Below are positions 12,304 through 23,491 of a DNA stretch of 64,000 bases, piece by piece (position 1 is the stretch's first letter; each line of letters starts with the position of its first letter). The DNA lies in assembly GCA_050084515.1 (NCBI GenBank), contig CM114273.1, forward strand, positions 14,322,001 through 14,386,000. The letters are read 5' to 3'. Made by a program: the position numbers and the translations under genes. Origin of the DNA: Blasia pusilla. Lineage: Eukaryota > Marchantiophyta > Marchantiopsida > Blasiales. The notes beneath the pieces were generated by a model. The model saw only the letters and a list, made by a program, of their open reading frames with translations. It did no database searches and was not told the origin of the DNA.

Positions 12304-13905
12304 CAAAGAGAGAATAAGAGAATGAGAGAGTGAGAGAGCTTCATGGGGGAGCTCGCTGGTCACTCGCTGTTTTTGCAAGCTGGGGATTGTGTTCCCCATT
12401 CAGTAGCTCATGGGAGTGCTCACCGGAGCAAGGGCTCCTTTGATTGTTCTTTGCATTTGCCAATTTTTTGTGTAGAAGAGTGGCGCGCGGAAGCGCTGTC
12501 CAATTTTTGATAGGAATTGATTATGGGGGCGGGTTGTCCCATGCCGGCGCTCTCAAGAGCACCATGTAACTTGCTGATTTATAGGTCTTACATTTTTGTT
12601 GGGAGAAATCAGCGCGGAAGCGCTGCCAAATTTTTTGTAGGAGAAAGAGACATTGGGCTTTACAACAGTCCCCGTCAGTTTTTACTGCAATTTTTGATTC
12701 TAAATACTTTCTAACATTGTCGTAGATCGTGAAGCTGTGCACGCTATGCAACAAATAGTGTGCAATTTGGAGTTGTGAGCAAAAAGTTATGGTCAATCTT
12801 GCAAAACTGCCATTGCTAGGCGATTTTTAGGGTTAAATTGTTCAAACCCTAAACTAGCCGCCATGCCGGCGGCGGCCGTTGCCGTCATAGTCACCATCAA
12901 CGGTCCTCCATTGATGGTCAACCATCACCGTCAATGGTCAACTATCACCATCAATGGTCAACCGTCACTGTCACTGGTTGGCCGTCACCATCATCGTCAA
13001 CGATCCACCGTCCGTTGTCCACCCTTTGGTTGCCATAGCCGCCATTACCGAGTGGAGGGTCTTCCACAACCACCATTGATTCTCTGACTTGCGTCGCCAC
13101 CACGTACTTTGGTTTGGCCGTCACCGTCATCGTAGTTTTGTCATCAACCAGTGATGGCAGGTGACCTTGGGTTATGGTGTTGAGTTTTCATTTCATGTTG
13201 CTATGTTGGGATTGGTAGCCGCTCGACGATGATCGAGTACCGTGCCGTGACGCCCGTAGCCACAATGCGCCGCTAATTGCTGCGTCGTGCCGCATGTGGC
13301 CGCAACGCACCGTCTCGATCGAGGAGCTGCTCCTTCACTAAGGTGCAGAGTATGTGAATAGGTGATTGAGGAAGGTATACCGCCGAGTGCCGTGCCGTTT
13401 GTAGCCGTTCCGTGCCGCCAGTGCCGCACCGGACCGCTAGACCTACACCGCACATCGAGGAGGTTTGAGCAGCGTCAGTACGAGAGGAGTTCGACTTGCT
13501 CATCGGAGGAGTTGTCTTCACGACCGAGTTGGGGTCGAGATTTGGAGTTGCCGAGGAGCGACATCGACATGTGTTCACGTTACCCATTCTGGTCCTTTAT
13601 CCTGCACGTGTGAGGGATTATGGGATTTGGGTAGTTTATTTGGGGATATTGGGTTGTGTGGATGTTGAGAGCATCATTCATGTATGAGGGTTAGGGGACA
13701 TAGACCTGTGTGGGATGTCCATAGTTGAGGATGGTTTATCGATGAGACGATAGATCGGTTGATTTGCCGCACCACACTGCTTGTTGCCGCACAACACACG
13801 TCTCAGTGAGAGAGTATAGATTGAGTGCCGCATGTTTAGTGTGAGTGATTGAGGGATTACTCACTAGATTGAGAGTGATCATGTGAGAGGGGCACGAGGG
13901 CCATC
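12304..13905 (+). other. Element A leader with conserved stem-loop boxes
   Basis: About 1.6 kb with no long frame lies between A1 and gag. It contains a perfect hairpin CAGCGCGGAAGCGCTG at 12610-12625 with a related box GCGCGGAAGCGCTG near 12485, a TCAAGAGC-centred short palindrome near 12550-12565, and a degenerate ~20-bp repeat of GTCAACCATCACC type at 12895-13000. The same boxes recur in the leader of element B and in the relic at 58840-59060, so they are family features. Possible roles (packaging, translation, primer binding) are inference. Confidence 0.6.
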
Positions 13906-14114
13906 ATGGCATCCTTTCGAGATTTTGAGAGGGAAGGTAAAGGATCTAAGAGTAGCTCTGGAGGGTTTACTCAGAGTGCTGCGAGGTTTTGAGGGTCTCC
14001 ACATGAGGGACCACCTCGACCTCCTTATGTGTCATTGTCAGAGGAGGGGGAGGGTGTAGAGGAGTTTGTGAGCACATCACCACACATTGTGAGTGGTCCT
14101 ACCAGTTGGGCGTA
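13906..14114 (+). pseudogene. Element A gag, 5' fragment
   Basis: Opens with ATG at 13906 (MASFRDFEREGKGS). It is stopped by TGA at 13990, where element B has CGA, then stays in frame to SGPTSWAY, where element C interrupts it at 14115. The reading resumes after C at 23848 with EMDDRERVPRRFSGAVG. This is the N-terminal, low-complexity part of the capsid protein. Confidence 0.65.
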
Positions 14115-14220
14115 TGTCGTGCGAATCCACATCGTCATACAACATACATCGCTGACATACCATACTCACATACCTGCATAACATAGACAAGAGCATCCAC
14201 AAACACAAGTGTACCACAAC
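14115..14220 (-). repeat. Element C 3' terminal repeat B2
   Basis: On the plus strand it begins TGTCGTGCGAATCCACATCG and ends before TGAAATCCGTG. It matches 14586-14691 closely and is absent from the 5' end of the element. Confidence 0.8.
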
Positions 14221-14583
14221 TGAAATCCGTGAAAGACCTACTGTCATAAAACACGTATAGAATCATATACAATCGAGCCAAACCCACTCCACGATGGGAG
14301 AATCCAGATCGAAGCTTGCGGGAACCACCATAGCCAAGAGCTCTACTCACTACCAAGGCTAACTCCCAACGCAATAGGCTCAACTCAAAGAACTAACTGT
14401 TCTTTGAGTTGAGACTATGTCCTCCAACCTAAGAGCGGGCCCTACTGGAAAAGTCACCCTCAACTGAGTAACCCCCAACCCTATGTATGAAACCGCATCT
14501 CTACCTAGACATTACGGCCCTACATAAGGTATGGCCTCTACTAGCACACTATACTCTACGACATAATCCGTATGGTCATGACA
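14221..14583 (-). repeat. Element C 3' repeat A2
   Basis: It runs on the plus strand from TGAAATCCGTGAAAGACC to GGTCATGACA and matches A1 at 23492-23847. It holds a perfect hairpin at 14381-14411 with arms CAACTCAAAGAAC and GTTCTTTGAGTTG around TAACT. Confidence 0.85.
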
Positions 14584-14585
14584 GC

Positions 14586-14691
14586 TGTCGTGCGAATCCA
14601 CATCGTCATACAACATACATCGCTGACATACCATACTCACATACCTACATAACATAGACGAGAACATCCACAAACACAAGTGTACCAAAAC
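14586..14691 (-). repeat. Element C 3' repeat B1
   Basis: Second copy of the TGTCGTGCGAATCC block, two bases after A2. It ends at GTACCAAAAC, next to the polypurine tract. Confidence 0.85.
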
Positions 14692-14702
14692 TCGCCCCCC
14701 TA
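14692..14702 (-). promoter_or_regulatory. Element C polypurine tract
   Basis: In element direction it reads TTAGGGGGGCGA, the same as in element A, directly before B1. Confidence 0.75.
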
Positions 14703-14855
14703 ACTGGCGGTTAGATCCCTCTAACTCCCAGGTAGCTCTATACATCTACTACATGCTATACACCTTCGTGGATGCACGAATCAGAAGGCCAGGTGCTAGG
14801 TTGTCCCATCGTTAGTCGTATATCTGTAATCTATATCATGCAAAGATCAAGTCAT

Positions 14856-15338
14856 CTACCTCTCATAAGTACATCGAGGACAAACCCACCTTCCAGTAGG
14901 AACAACATCCATACGTGGAGTCAAACACATCATGTGCCAACCCCTAGAACACCGATCACACACCAACATACGGGCTACGTTACCAGCAGACCCACACAAC
15001 ATGCACCTCAAGCTAGCACGTATCATGGCTAAGCTTGGGTCAACAGTACCATCCACATTTGGAAGATGACATGGGGCACAATTACGCACATGGTCCTTCC
15101 AAACAACTCCATCACGACCCTCCAACATGAGAACTCTAGAAGCTAACACCTCGCGCACTCGTAAAATAGTGCGGCCCGCCGTCACATCCAACGTTGTCGG
15201 TGCAATCTGCTGCAAATAGATATAGTCCCCCACATGGAACCTACAAATCGATGGTCGATAACCTCCACCCCGAATGGTTGCATACCGCAACGTATCCCTG
15301 TGTTGAGCAATGGCAAGATTCTCAAAGGCTATTGGCAT
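14856..15338 (-). CDS. Element C integrase tail and intact PHD finger
   Basis: It is in frame with the integrase frame upstream, separated by one TAG at 15363-15365. It has the GPY/F-like segment (RFHVGDYIYLQQIAP, TILRVREVLASRVLMLEG, NCAPCHLPN), then a full C4HC3 PHD finger: CMLC, CDRC, GWH, C, and WVCPRC. The protein ends seven residues after the last zinc ligands. Position after GPY/F corresponds to the chromodomain of chromoviruses, so the PHD finger is a likely chromatin-reading replacement. Confidence 0.85.
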   Translation of the reverse strand: MPIAFENLAIAQHRDTLRYATIRGGGYRPSICRFHVGDYIYLQQIAPTTLDVTAGRTILRVREVLASRVLMLEGRDGVVWKDHVRNCAPCHLPNVDGTVDPSLAMIRASLRCMLCGSAGNVARMLVCDRCSRGWHMMCLTPRMDVVPTGRWVCPRCTYER

Positions 15339-15362
15339 AACTCTCCGAAAGAGCTCTGCCCG

Positions 15363-16940
15363 CTAAGAACACACTCTCATCCACATCTCTGGGACATCAA
15401 GGTTCACCACCTCACTAGACTCCGGACGAATTGCTGTTGGCAAGTCTAGATCTCGGCCGTATAACAGAAAATAAGGTGAGAAGGAAGCCAAGGATGCTTG
15501 GCGACCGAACCTATACCCCATGGCTAACCATGGCAACAGAATATCCCAGTCTCCAAGATGCCCCTTCTGTAGGCCATACTTGCACAATGCCCTCTTCACC
15601 GTCTGAACCACACGCTCAGCCAAACCATCCTCCTCTGGATGATCTCGAGACGTGGTCCGATGATCAATCGACGCCTTGTCACACAAGACCTGAAACTCAC
15701 CCTGAAACTTTGTACCCTCGTCGGTCAGCACTTCAGCTGGTGCACCAAAATGACTAAGCACTCTATCAAGAAACGCAAATGCCGTTCCCTCACTTGCCTT
15801 GTCAGGTAATGCCACCAACTCAATCCACTTGGAGAAGTGCTCCACCATCACCAACACATATCGATGATATCGTACACTCAACGGTAACCGTCCTGCAAAG
15901 TCCACACTCCAACGGTAATCCAACCCCATAATAGGCAAGGGGTGTAACTGTGGTGTAGGGGCATTGAATAATGCCCTCACCCGGTCACAAACCATACAAC
16001 ATGACACCAACTGCTGCACCTGAGTATGCATGCCACGCCACCAATATTGACCAAGGAGTAAGCTATACGTACACTTTATCCCAAAATGTCCCAACTCCTT
16101 ATGGGCATGTCGCACAATGTGCTCTCTCTGAGCCAAATGTGGCACTACTCGTACTCGACCATCCTCCCACACATGGAGAATATGTGTTCCCTCCAATCGA
16201 TACCTCTTAGCACGTTGAAGAACACGGTCTCGCTCCTTGACACTCACTATGCCTGGCACCCTACTGGTCCGTAGGAACTCCAACACCAACGCATCATCAT
16301 GAATATCACGTTGATCCGTACCACCATCTCCAATCTTAGGATCTGAAGGCTGGCCATCTACCCTCTGACTAGCGTAAGATTTCATGTGGTCCTCCATACT
16401 AGAGTCCACCCCTAACCAACATAAAAAGGCGGATGCATGCCAACCTGGCACCATCTCCTCATCAACCTCGCCATGCCATCTAGCCCCAGTTGCATCCTCT
16501 TGGCTAGTACATGGGTTCCTACTCAACCCATCAGCATCAAGGTTGGCAATTCTAGGTCTATAAACCACATGGAAGTCATACTCCTGTAAGATAAGAGCCC
16601 ACCGTGCAAGCTTCCCTGTAAGCTTGTCAGAATCTATCAACCACTTGAGCGGCTGGTGATCAGTAACAAGGGTAAACTGTGTGCCAAACAAGTAACACCT
16701 AAAGTGTGCCACAGCCCACACTCCTGCCAAGCACTCTCTCTCATATGAACTATAGCGCGACTTCACTGCATTATTCGAGCGACGTGCATAGGCCACCACA
16801 AACTCCATGTGCTCATCATCATGTTGTGTCAACACCGCTCCAAGTCCCAACCTACTCCAATCAGTGTGTAACTGAAATGGGCGCCCTCTGATAGGTCTCC
16901 TCAAGATAGGCGCCGCCACCAACTGGGCCTTGAGCTCCAC
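15363..16940 (-). CDS. Element C RNase H and integrase
   Basis: 525-codon open frame. RNase H of Ty3/gypsy type comes first (FQLHTDWSRLGLGAVLTQ, SYERECLAGVWAV, TDHQPLKWL, NLDADGLSRNPC). A linker of about 120 residues follows, then integrase: HHCC (HAHKELGHFGIKCTY, CCMVCDRV), first Asp in WSVDFAGRL, second Asp in LTDEGTKF, Glu in EEDGLAERVVQ. The triad is complete. The frame ends at a TAG after VWMRVCS, and the same frame continues into the PHD finger. A frameshift near 16930 separates it from the RT frame. Confidence 0.9.
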   Translation of the reverse strand: MELKAQLVAAPILRRPIRGRPFQLHTDWSRLGLGAVLTQHDDEHMEFVVAYARRSNNAVKSRYSSYERECLAGVWAVAHFRCYLFGTQFTLVTDHQPLKWLIDSDKLTGKLARWALILQEYDFHVVYRPRIANLDADGLSRNPCTSQEDATGARWHGEVDEEMVPGWHASAFLCWLGVDSSMEDHMKSYASQRVDGQPSDPKIGDGGTDQRDIHDDALVLEFLRTSRVPGIVSVKERDRVLQRAKRYRLEGTHILHVWEDGRVRVVPHLAQREHIVRHAHKELGHFGIKCTYSLLLGQYWWRGMHTQVQQLVSCCMVCDRVRALFNAPTPQLHPLPIMGLDYRWSVDFAGRLPLSVRYHRYVLVMVEHFSKWIELVALPDKASEGTAFAFLDRVLSHFGAPAEVLTDEGTKFQGEFQVLCDKASIDHRTTSRDHPEEDGLAERVVQTVKRALCKYGLQKGHLGDWDILLPWLAMGYRFGRQASLASFSPYFLLYGRDLDLPTAIRPESSEVVNLDVPEMWMRVCS

Positions 16941-18222
16941 AAAAGCTCTCTCCTGATCATCTCCCTAGTGCCACTCTTGATGTGTTTCATAAATTGGTTC
17001 AAAGGCTTTGCCATAGCACTAAATCCCTTCACATACCTCCGATAGTAATTCGCCAATCCCATGAATGCCCGAACTCTACTCACATCTACCGGACGCGAAA
17101 TAAGTGCAATAGCCTCCAGCTTTGCTTGTTGAACTCCCAAACCACCTGGATAGATCATATGACCCAAGTACTCAACATCCTCATGGAAGAGCTTACACTT
17201 TCTTGGATGCAAATGTAGACCATGAGCTTTCAACCGCTCAAACATAATCTGCAAATGTATCTGATGCTCCTCCACCGTGTTACTGAACACCAAGATATCA
17301 TCAATGTAACACCGAACAAAATCCAACCCTGCTAGGATCCTGTCCATCACTCTCTGAAACTCGGCAGGTGCATTCTTCAACCCAAAGGGTAAGAATTTCC
17401 ACTGGTACAAATAATCCTTGCCATGAGAGTTGACATCCCAAAATGTTGTCTTGGCCTTGTCACTCTCCCGAATCGGAAATTAATGGTGTCCTGCCCGAAG
17501 ATCCAAAGTATTGAAAATCTTTGCCTATCCCACCACATCAAAGATCTCCTCAGGTGTAGGCATGGCATACCTATCGGTCTTGGTTTGCCGATTGATAGGA
17601 CGGTAATCTCCACACATCCGCCTATCCGTGTAGTTGCAATGCATATCCTTTTTAGCAGGCATGACAGTGGCTAATGCATACTCTCCATGCGACAACTCCA
17701 CTAATCCAGCCTCCAAAAGGTCCAACGTCCTACTCTGAATCAGGTCCCTCTCCAAATCAGGTCCATCTCCATATCACTATATCGGTAGGAACCACGGAAG
17801 ATTGGCATATCACTAGCCAAATCAATCCGTATACCGGTTCCAACCAGAGCATCCAACTCCTTCATGCTAAAGGCAAAAAAACTCCTATAAGCACGTAGGA
17901 ACTGTGTCAAGCGTCCTTTCTCACCTCCCGTAAGCTTGGGCCCAAGTAATGGCTCCCAAGTCTCCTCCATTGGCACACTAGAGGGAGAGGACGATGTCAT
18001 TGGCTGCTACACAACTCCCTCACAAGATGGTACACCCTTAGCTACACCATCATGTGAGCAAATAACTCCTCCACCACCATGAGCAACCAACTCCACATGC
18101 CCAGCCATTACATCCCATTTACTCCAAGGACGCAAAATACTACTCTCCTGGCCCCCAGCCGATGCCTCTACCATCCCGGTAGCCATCGAGCTCATCACAA
18201 GGGGTGGAAGACCCACAGACAT
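16901..18222 (-). pseudogene. Element C reverse transcriptase
   Basis: Pre-RT and fingers: LLGPKLTGGEKGRL, GIRIDLASDMPIFRG, LVELSHGEYALATVMPAKK, RMCGDYRPINRQ. Palm: FLPFGLKNAPAEFQRVMDRI and the catalytic RCYIDDILVFS. Thumb and connection: YLGHMIYPGGLGVQQAK and VRAFMGLANYYRRYV. The 18222-17740 and 17755-16901 segments are in different frames, so there is a frameshift near 17750. Stops occur near 18007, 17525 and 17455. The 18222 segment is in the same frame as the methyltransferase C-terminus, evidence for one Pol polyprotein. YIDD is intact. Confidence 0.85.
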
Positions 18223-18237
18223 AGTCCGAAGTCGACG

Positions 18238-19396
18238 CTACTCGGCCATACCAATACTCAAAATCCAAGTCAAACACTTCAGGTCCATGGCCTGACCCAA
18301 CACATGACGTCGTGAAGCCTCAGAAATGGAAGCAACCGCTATCACACCAGTAGCAAATTCCATTGCACGCTCTCTCTCATCAGCGTTAGGCTCCACCAAC
18401 TGTCGCACATGAGAATCCCATACAAGCCCGAGACCACTTTCCTTGTAGGCATGTGACGAGGGAAAACTCACAAATGTGGGTAATGCCATCCTAGGCTGGC
18501 CCACATGGTTCACCAGTGCCATGGGTGACCGATCAATAACCCTCACCACCTGAGAAAGTCGCCTAGTATCCAAGATACTATCCATTGTAAGGCAAGGATC
18601 CCGCTGCATTGCATCATATGCTCGATGTAGAACCTCCCTAGGCAACAAGTTTGTCCACCACAAGCGTAGACGATGTGCACGCGAGCCAACTCGCGTTGCA
18701 TCCAACAACACCGCTGGTCCAATCCAAGACCGCACCTCATGAACACTCGCCATCATCCGGGTCCGAGTGTCACCCAACAATGGAACATTCTCCAAAATGT
18801 AAGTTGAAGCACGTGCTTGATGAACCTGAAGATGTCGTAACACCCGTAACATCTCCCAAAACAATCAACAATCACCAAATCCACAGGACCAACCCTCTCA
18901 ATGCAATGTGTGACGGCAAAGCACGCTGGTACCCACGAATAGCTGATGGCGGCAACAACTCAGGATATCTCCGCATCAACTGACCAATATGTCGGGATGA
19001 GACTCTCTGGGCCGTCTCATCTCGCTCCACATACATGTATCTCCGCATAGGAATACCGGCCTGCAACACTGCAACCAAACCAGTGCTAATCCCACCAAAG
19101 AGATCTAACACACGAATGCCCTCCAGCAGATACTGCCATACAATGGGTGTAGTATCCAAAGGGGATAACCCAACTGGACCAGAAGTAGGAGTCCGTCGTG
19201 GGGCCTCCTCTTCCTCGTGAGGTATAACAGCCTCACACCAAGCCTCTTGCACTAGGCGATCAGCCTCCTGCCGTAGTGCACCGTCTGAACTCCAAAGTGG
19301 CACATCCAATGATGAGGATGCCATTGCTGCAAAACTAAGGACCTCCTCTACCTCCTCATGTACAGGAGAATCCATAGCAGAAACATTACTCTCCAA
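18238..19396 (-). pseudogene. Element C C5 cytosine methyltransferase domain (DNMT3-like), active site deleted
   Basis: The N-terminal half (19396-18872) has an acidic linker, then motif I VLDLFGGISTGL at residues 97-107 and YMYVERDET. The C-terminal half (18864-18238) has LFWEMLRVLRHLQ-like helix, motif VI ILENVPLLGD with the proper Asn, motif VIII GSRAHRLRLWWTNL, motif IX EPNADERERAMEFATG and motif X SRRHVLGQAMDLKCL. Motif IV (Pro-Cys) is missing: GPVDLVIVD runs straight into the LFW helix, with a frame change at the same place (about 18865-18885). So the catalytic cysteine loop has been deleted in this copy. The N-terminal half is in frame with the protease (one stop at 19403-19405), and the C-terminal half with the RT. 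Confidence 0.85.
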
Positions 19397-19402
19397 AAAG
19401 TC

Positions 19403-19873
19403 TCATGGCCAAGTGACTACTCCACTAAAACCAGCCACAGATGCTAACACTCTTGGGGAAGACCCACCTGGTCGAGCCCCATAAATAAATCTCATAGGAA
19501 CTTGGCTCATACGTCCATCCTCGGACTGCCAACCAGGTCTATAAGATGCTGTCTCAGTCCAGTAATCCATCTGAAAACCCATCGGGTACAATACTGCTCC
19601 TCCAACTTGTACATCATACGACTCGGCTGATGTGACCACTGCAAGTACTCCCAACCGGTAGCTAACAATCGCATGATCTGGTCTCAACTGTACATAAAAC
19701 TTCTCCCGTGTCATGAATTGAGACCTATCATTGGCTCTTCCAAGTGATGTTTGAATCTGGAATGGGCAAGGCTCAAGCTTTGACCTCCGAACACCCAAAC
19801 CAATACATGCCGCCTTTCCCAACATCAAAGGTTGGGCACGAGAGTCTAACATAACTCTATCTGGTCTATACAT
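19403..19873 (-). CDS. Element C aspartic protease
   Basis: The frame contains MLDSRAQPLMLGKAA, where family proteases have Asp-Ser/Thr-Gly, so the active-site Gly is Arg here. It also contains YDVQVGGAVLYPMGF, the second core strand. It shows strong residue-level similarity to the element A protease. It ends at TGA 19403-19405 after GVVTWP, and the same frame continues as the methyltransferase N-terminal linker. The region 19874-20560 corresponds to the undomained linker upstream of the protease in A and is broken here. Confidence 0.8.
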   Translation of the reverse strand: MYRPDRVMLDSRAQPLMLGKAACIGLGVRRSKLEPCPFQIQTSLGRANDRSQFMTREKFYVQLRPDHAIVSYRLGVLAVVTSAESYDVQVGGAVLYPMGFQMDYWTETASYRPGWQSEDGRMSQVPMRFIYGARPGGSSPRVLASVAGFSGVVTWP

Positions 19874-20570
19874 CTGTCATGTAGGACTCACCAATCGGAA
19901 TATCCCACTCCGGTTGTCCAACATACATACACCAGTTGTAAGCCTCTCACAATCAATGGTTGGTCGGGCTTATAATACATCCATCTTCGCCGTTGCTGCC
20001 TGCCAAGTAGCACTAGTACTCAATGCTACACCTGACATAGAGGGTCGCTCTACCGCAACACCCTCATCCACCTCAGCATGTGTAGCAGTTACACCCCACG
20101 TTCACACAACGTGGCTGCTAGCTCAAATACAGGAGCTAAGTCAACTCCTAAAGCCATCAGCTCCGTGACCGAAAATAATGGGGATCCCAACACTGAAGTT
20201 GCCATCCGCACATCAAGATCGATCTTTTGCATCCGTGTCTACTACACGCCGATGTAGATGCCTCAGTCCCCACTGTTGGCTCAATAGGCTGCGTAGGAAC
20301 CATGGATGGAGTCCTAAGCACCTCAGACAACAAGAATTACTGGGGAAGCCTAGCCTGCCTCCCAGCCTCACCCCTCTGTGGATCCAACTCCACAGTAACA
20401 CCACGTGGCTCTGACGCTCAAGTGGCTCTTCTCAGAATACTTTGGTGATGCTGAACTCAGGCCGCACTCGCCATATAAGAGAGATCATCCCCTCCATAAG
20501 AGATGGAAGCCCCTACTCCCGAACCTGATCTATGCTGGATACCAGCCATAGTAGCCAACTTTTGCTCCAA

Positions 20571-21992
20571 CTACTCAATCCTGGCAGCCATAGCTGACTT
20601 TATCGTAGTGTTAGGGGTAGCCACCGTAAGCTCTCCAACCACTGGTCTACCTCTACCACCCCTACCACCTCGGCCTCTCGGAGCTACTCCACCACGGCCG
20701 CGACCTGATCTCAACTCTGGATGAAGACCAAAGCAACACTCTTGAGGATGACCTAGTCTCCCGTAATGATCACACTGAGTTGGGGCCGACTGAGGCCCAT
20801 CCTCCAAAGTCCGTCTCCCATCCTCTTGGGGACAAAACTTCCTAATATGATCACCTCCACATGTCCAACATGACTGTCCTTGCTGCGGGGCAGCAAATGA
20901 AGGCAATGGTCTGTGCGCAAGTGTCCCTCTAAGACCTGACTGAGGTCGTGCGTACCCCCCACGACTCCCACTACTACTACCACCACCACTACTACGAGAT
21001 TGTGAGGTGGGCTACTGAACACGAGAAGTAGTAGTTGTATCCCTACTGAATGCGGATGTCACCACTCTCTCCTTCACCATGTTAAGCTCAATCTTCTCAG
21101 ATAGAGCAAACACATGGGTCAATGTGGGTAAATCATCACTCATAAGAGTACCATCACGTACCCTGCGGCGCAACTCTCTGTCCAAGATCGCATACCAAAA
21201 CAAGAGTGCCTGAGCCTCAGTCACACCCTGGGTAACTAAAATCAAGCATCGCATATGTGTGTATGCCTCACGAAGACTCTCACCAGTCTTTTGCTCAAAT
21301 TCCTAAAGACTCCTCAACTTCTCTATCTTCAATCCCTAATAGTTCTTCTTCCACCTCTTGAAGAACTCTGCAACCGGGCTGAACGATGAAGGGGCACTAG
21401 TACCCCCACTGGTACCTCCATGGGTATCTCCACTGGTACCCCCACTCCGGCTCGTACTCGTACCACTCAACGTCGGGCTGGCTGACATAGTAGGAGCACT
21501 ACTACCAATACCACCATGGGTAATAGACACATAGCCTGGAGACCAATATTGTCTCCACGCCTTAATCTCAGCAACATGGTCCTTCCTAAACTTATGGTAA
21601 TCATCTATGGGTGGTCCCTCCAAGTGCTGAAACAACCCCTTCCAAGCCAAGAAGGGTGTAAACAATGTGGCGTTCCGCAACATCTGCATATCACACCACG
21701 TATCAAACTCATGCATGAAGTCTTCCAACTCAATGGTGCCCACTGCACCCAAGTATCGTCGGGGGCCCTTCATGGCCCCATATATCCCGTCCATGTCCCA
21801 AATCAATGGAGCTGCAACACTCGATAACAACGTAGAAGACTCGGTGTTTGGAACACCCTCGTCCTCCTCTTCATCAATCGTTGGAAGTGGAAAAGGTAGC
21901 CGATACCTCAATCCACTCCATGTGAAACTACCATAGTCCGCACCACGGTCCCCAACCACACCACCAGACAGCTCCGTGATGACCAACGCCAA
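20571..21992 (-). pseudogene. Element C gag
   Basis: Three open pieces (21992-21336, 21254-21012, 20906-20571) share one frame. Capsid core: GTIELEDFMHEFDTW and AWKGLFQHLEGPPIDDYHKF. Linker: Gly/Thr/Ser repeats. Helical part: EALLFWYAILDRE-like and EKIELNMVKERV. Knuckles: CWTCGGDHIRKFC is intact; the second, CDHYGRLGHPQEC, has Tyr for its second Cys. An Arg/Gly-rich tail follows. The frame begins after a TAA with no convincing ATG. In-frame stops lie near 21336, 21301 and 21010. Confidence 0.75.
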
Positions 21993-23491
21993 TGCCGCAC
22001 CACCACCAAATTACCACCACTAAGTAACCAAGTGACGTCGATGTCGTTGTACTATTCTAGCTCTACTAGCTATGGGTGTAGGCAACCTAACCTGTCAGCA
22101 CCACAAGAAGCCTCCCACGGTCTACTGGTCATCACTCCAGCCTCACCACCGGTAGCACACAAGAGTAACCCTACTCTGGAAATCAGCGTCAACCATAATA
22201 ATGGGCTCGCAAGCAAGAAGCAACGATGGAGGGGATCCAAACACATGAAGTCCAACAACAACCCTCCAATCGCAAATGGAAATCAAGGTAACACAATCCA
22301 CCAAATGTGGCGCCCCCTGAATCCACAGAACCCACCACATAATTTTAACGCAATAGCTACTCCGCCGCGGGTCGATGACGTGCTAGTCGGACTCGCAGCA
22401 CCTGAAAATATCAGTTGCATGGAGAGGCTACACCGTATTATGCGCTAGAGGTCCATCAACCAAAAAACTTGAGATGCATAAAGCGCCTAAAACATCTCCG
22501 AACAACACCAAATGAGCTACACCAGTGTGTACACTGGCATAGTTAAGAACTCATCAGTTAAGCGTCTTCCAAGCAGAATAGCCCAAAGATGGGTGACCAG
22601 TTATGCAACACTCAAATCACAAATCCTGCAAAAACTGCCTCACGCCCAAGCTTGCTTGCTTGCTCCTTGCTCCTTACTCGGCCTCTCACGCCCACTCGCC
22701 CCGAGCTACCACGAGTTGCCTAGAAGCCTCAAAACGTCGATACATACCCCTATCGCCACGCTTTGCCATGCTTCGCTATGGAGAGAGGCCCAACCAGGGC
22801 GCCTCCAACGAGATAGGCATCTCCAACTACGAACGAGTCACCAACCAACCAGCCCCTCCGATCCACTGTCCACCATAGCCAGACCTTGAGCTAGTCCACA
22901 AAATTTTGATCAGCAATTATTCCACAAAACCTCAACCAAAATTGAATCTATTTCAACCAAAATTCAATTGACCACCATAGCTATCTCTCCACAAAAACTC
23001 AGCTACAACCGAGCTCTGTACTCTGACCTAAAAATCACACAAACTTGCTGTCTATACACCTCCAGAATCACAAATCCGACAGCGCTTCCGCCCAGATTCA
23101 TGCACGCAGAAATCCGCAACGCTCCACACACTCGAGCAGATAGCTTCACATGAGATCACAATACAAGTAGCAACAGGAACCTCTCACCTGATCTAGATGA
23201 ACTTCAACAGAGCTTCCGCACTCCAAGCTCTCCACATCAGAAAACCGTCGAACACAAACCAGAATTTTCAATCTTTGATAACTTCCAACTCCCTTGACGT
23301 AATCCGGCGATCTAAAGCGCGTTGGAAAGCTCTTAGCAAGGCGCTTCTTTCCCAACCAACCACGCACCAGATTCCCACCTCCAACATAGGCCACAAGCCA
23401 CGAACATCCACGGCTGAGTACACAATTAGCCCTAACCAGATCCTACTTATCCATAATCAAAGCTACCATTGATCTACTCTAGTTTTTTGAG
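21993..23491 (-). other. Element C leader
   Basis: About 1.5 kb between A1 and gag with no supported gene. No tRNA-type primer site of the TGGTATCAGAGC kind is visible after A1; the sequence there reads CTCAAAAAACTAGAGTAGAT. Confidence 0.55.
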
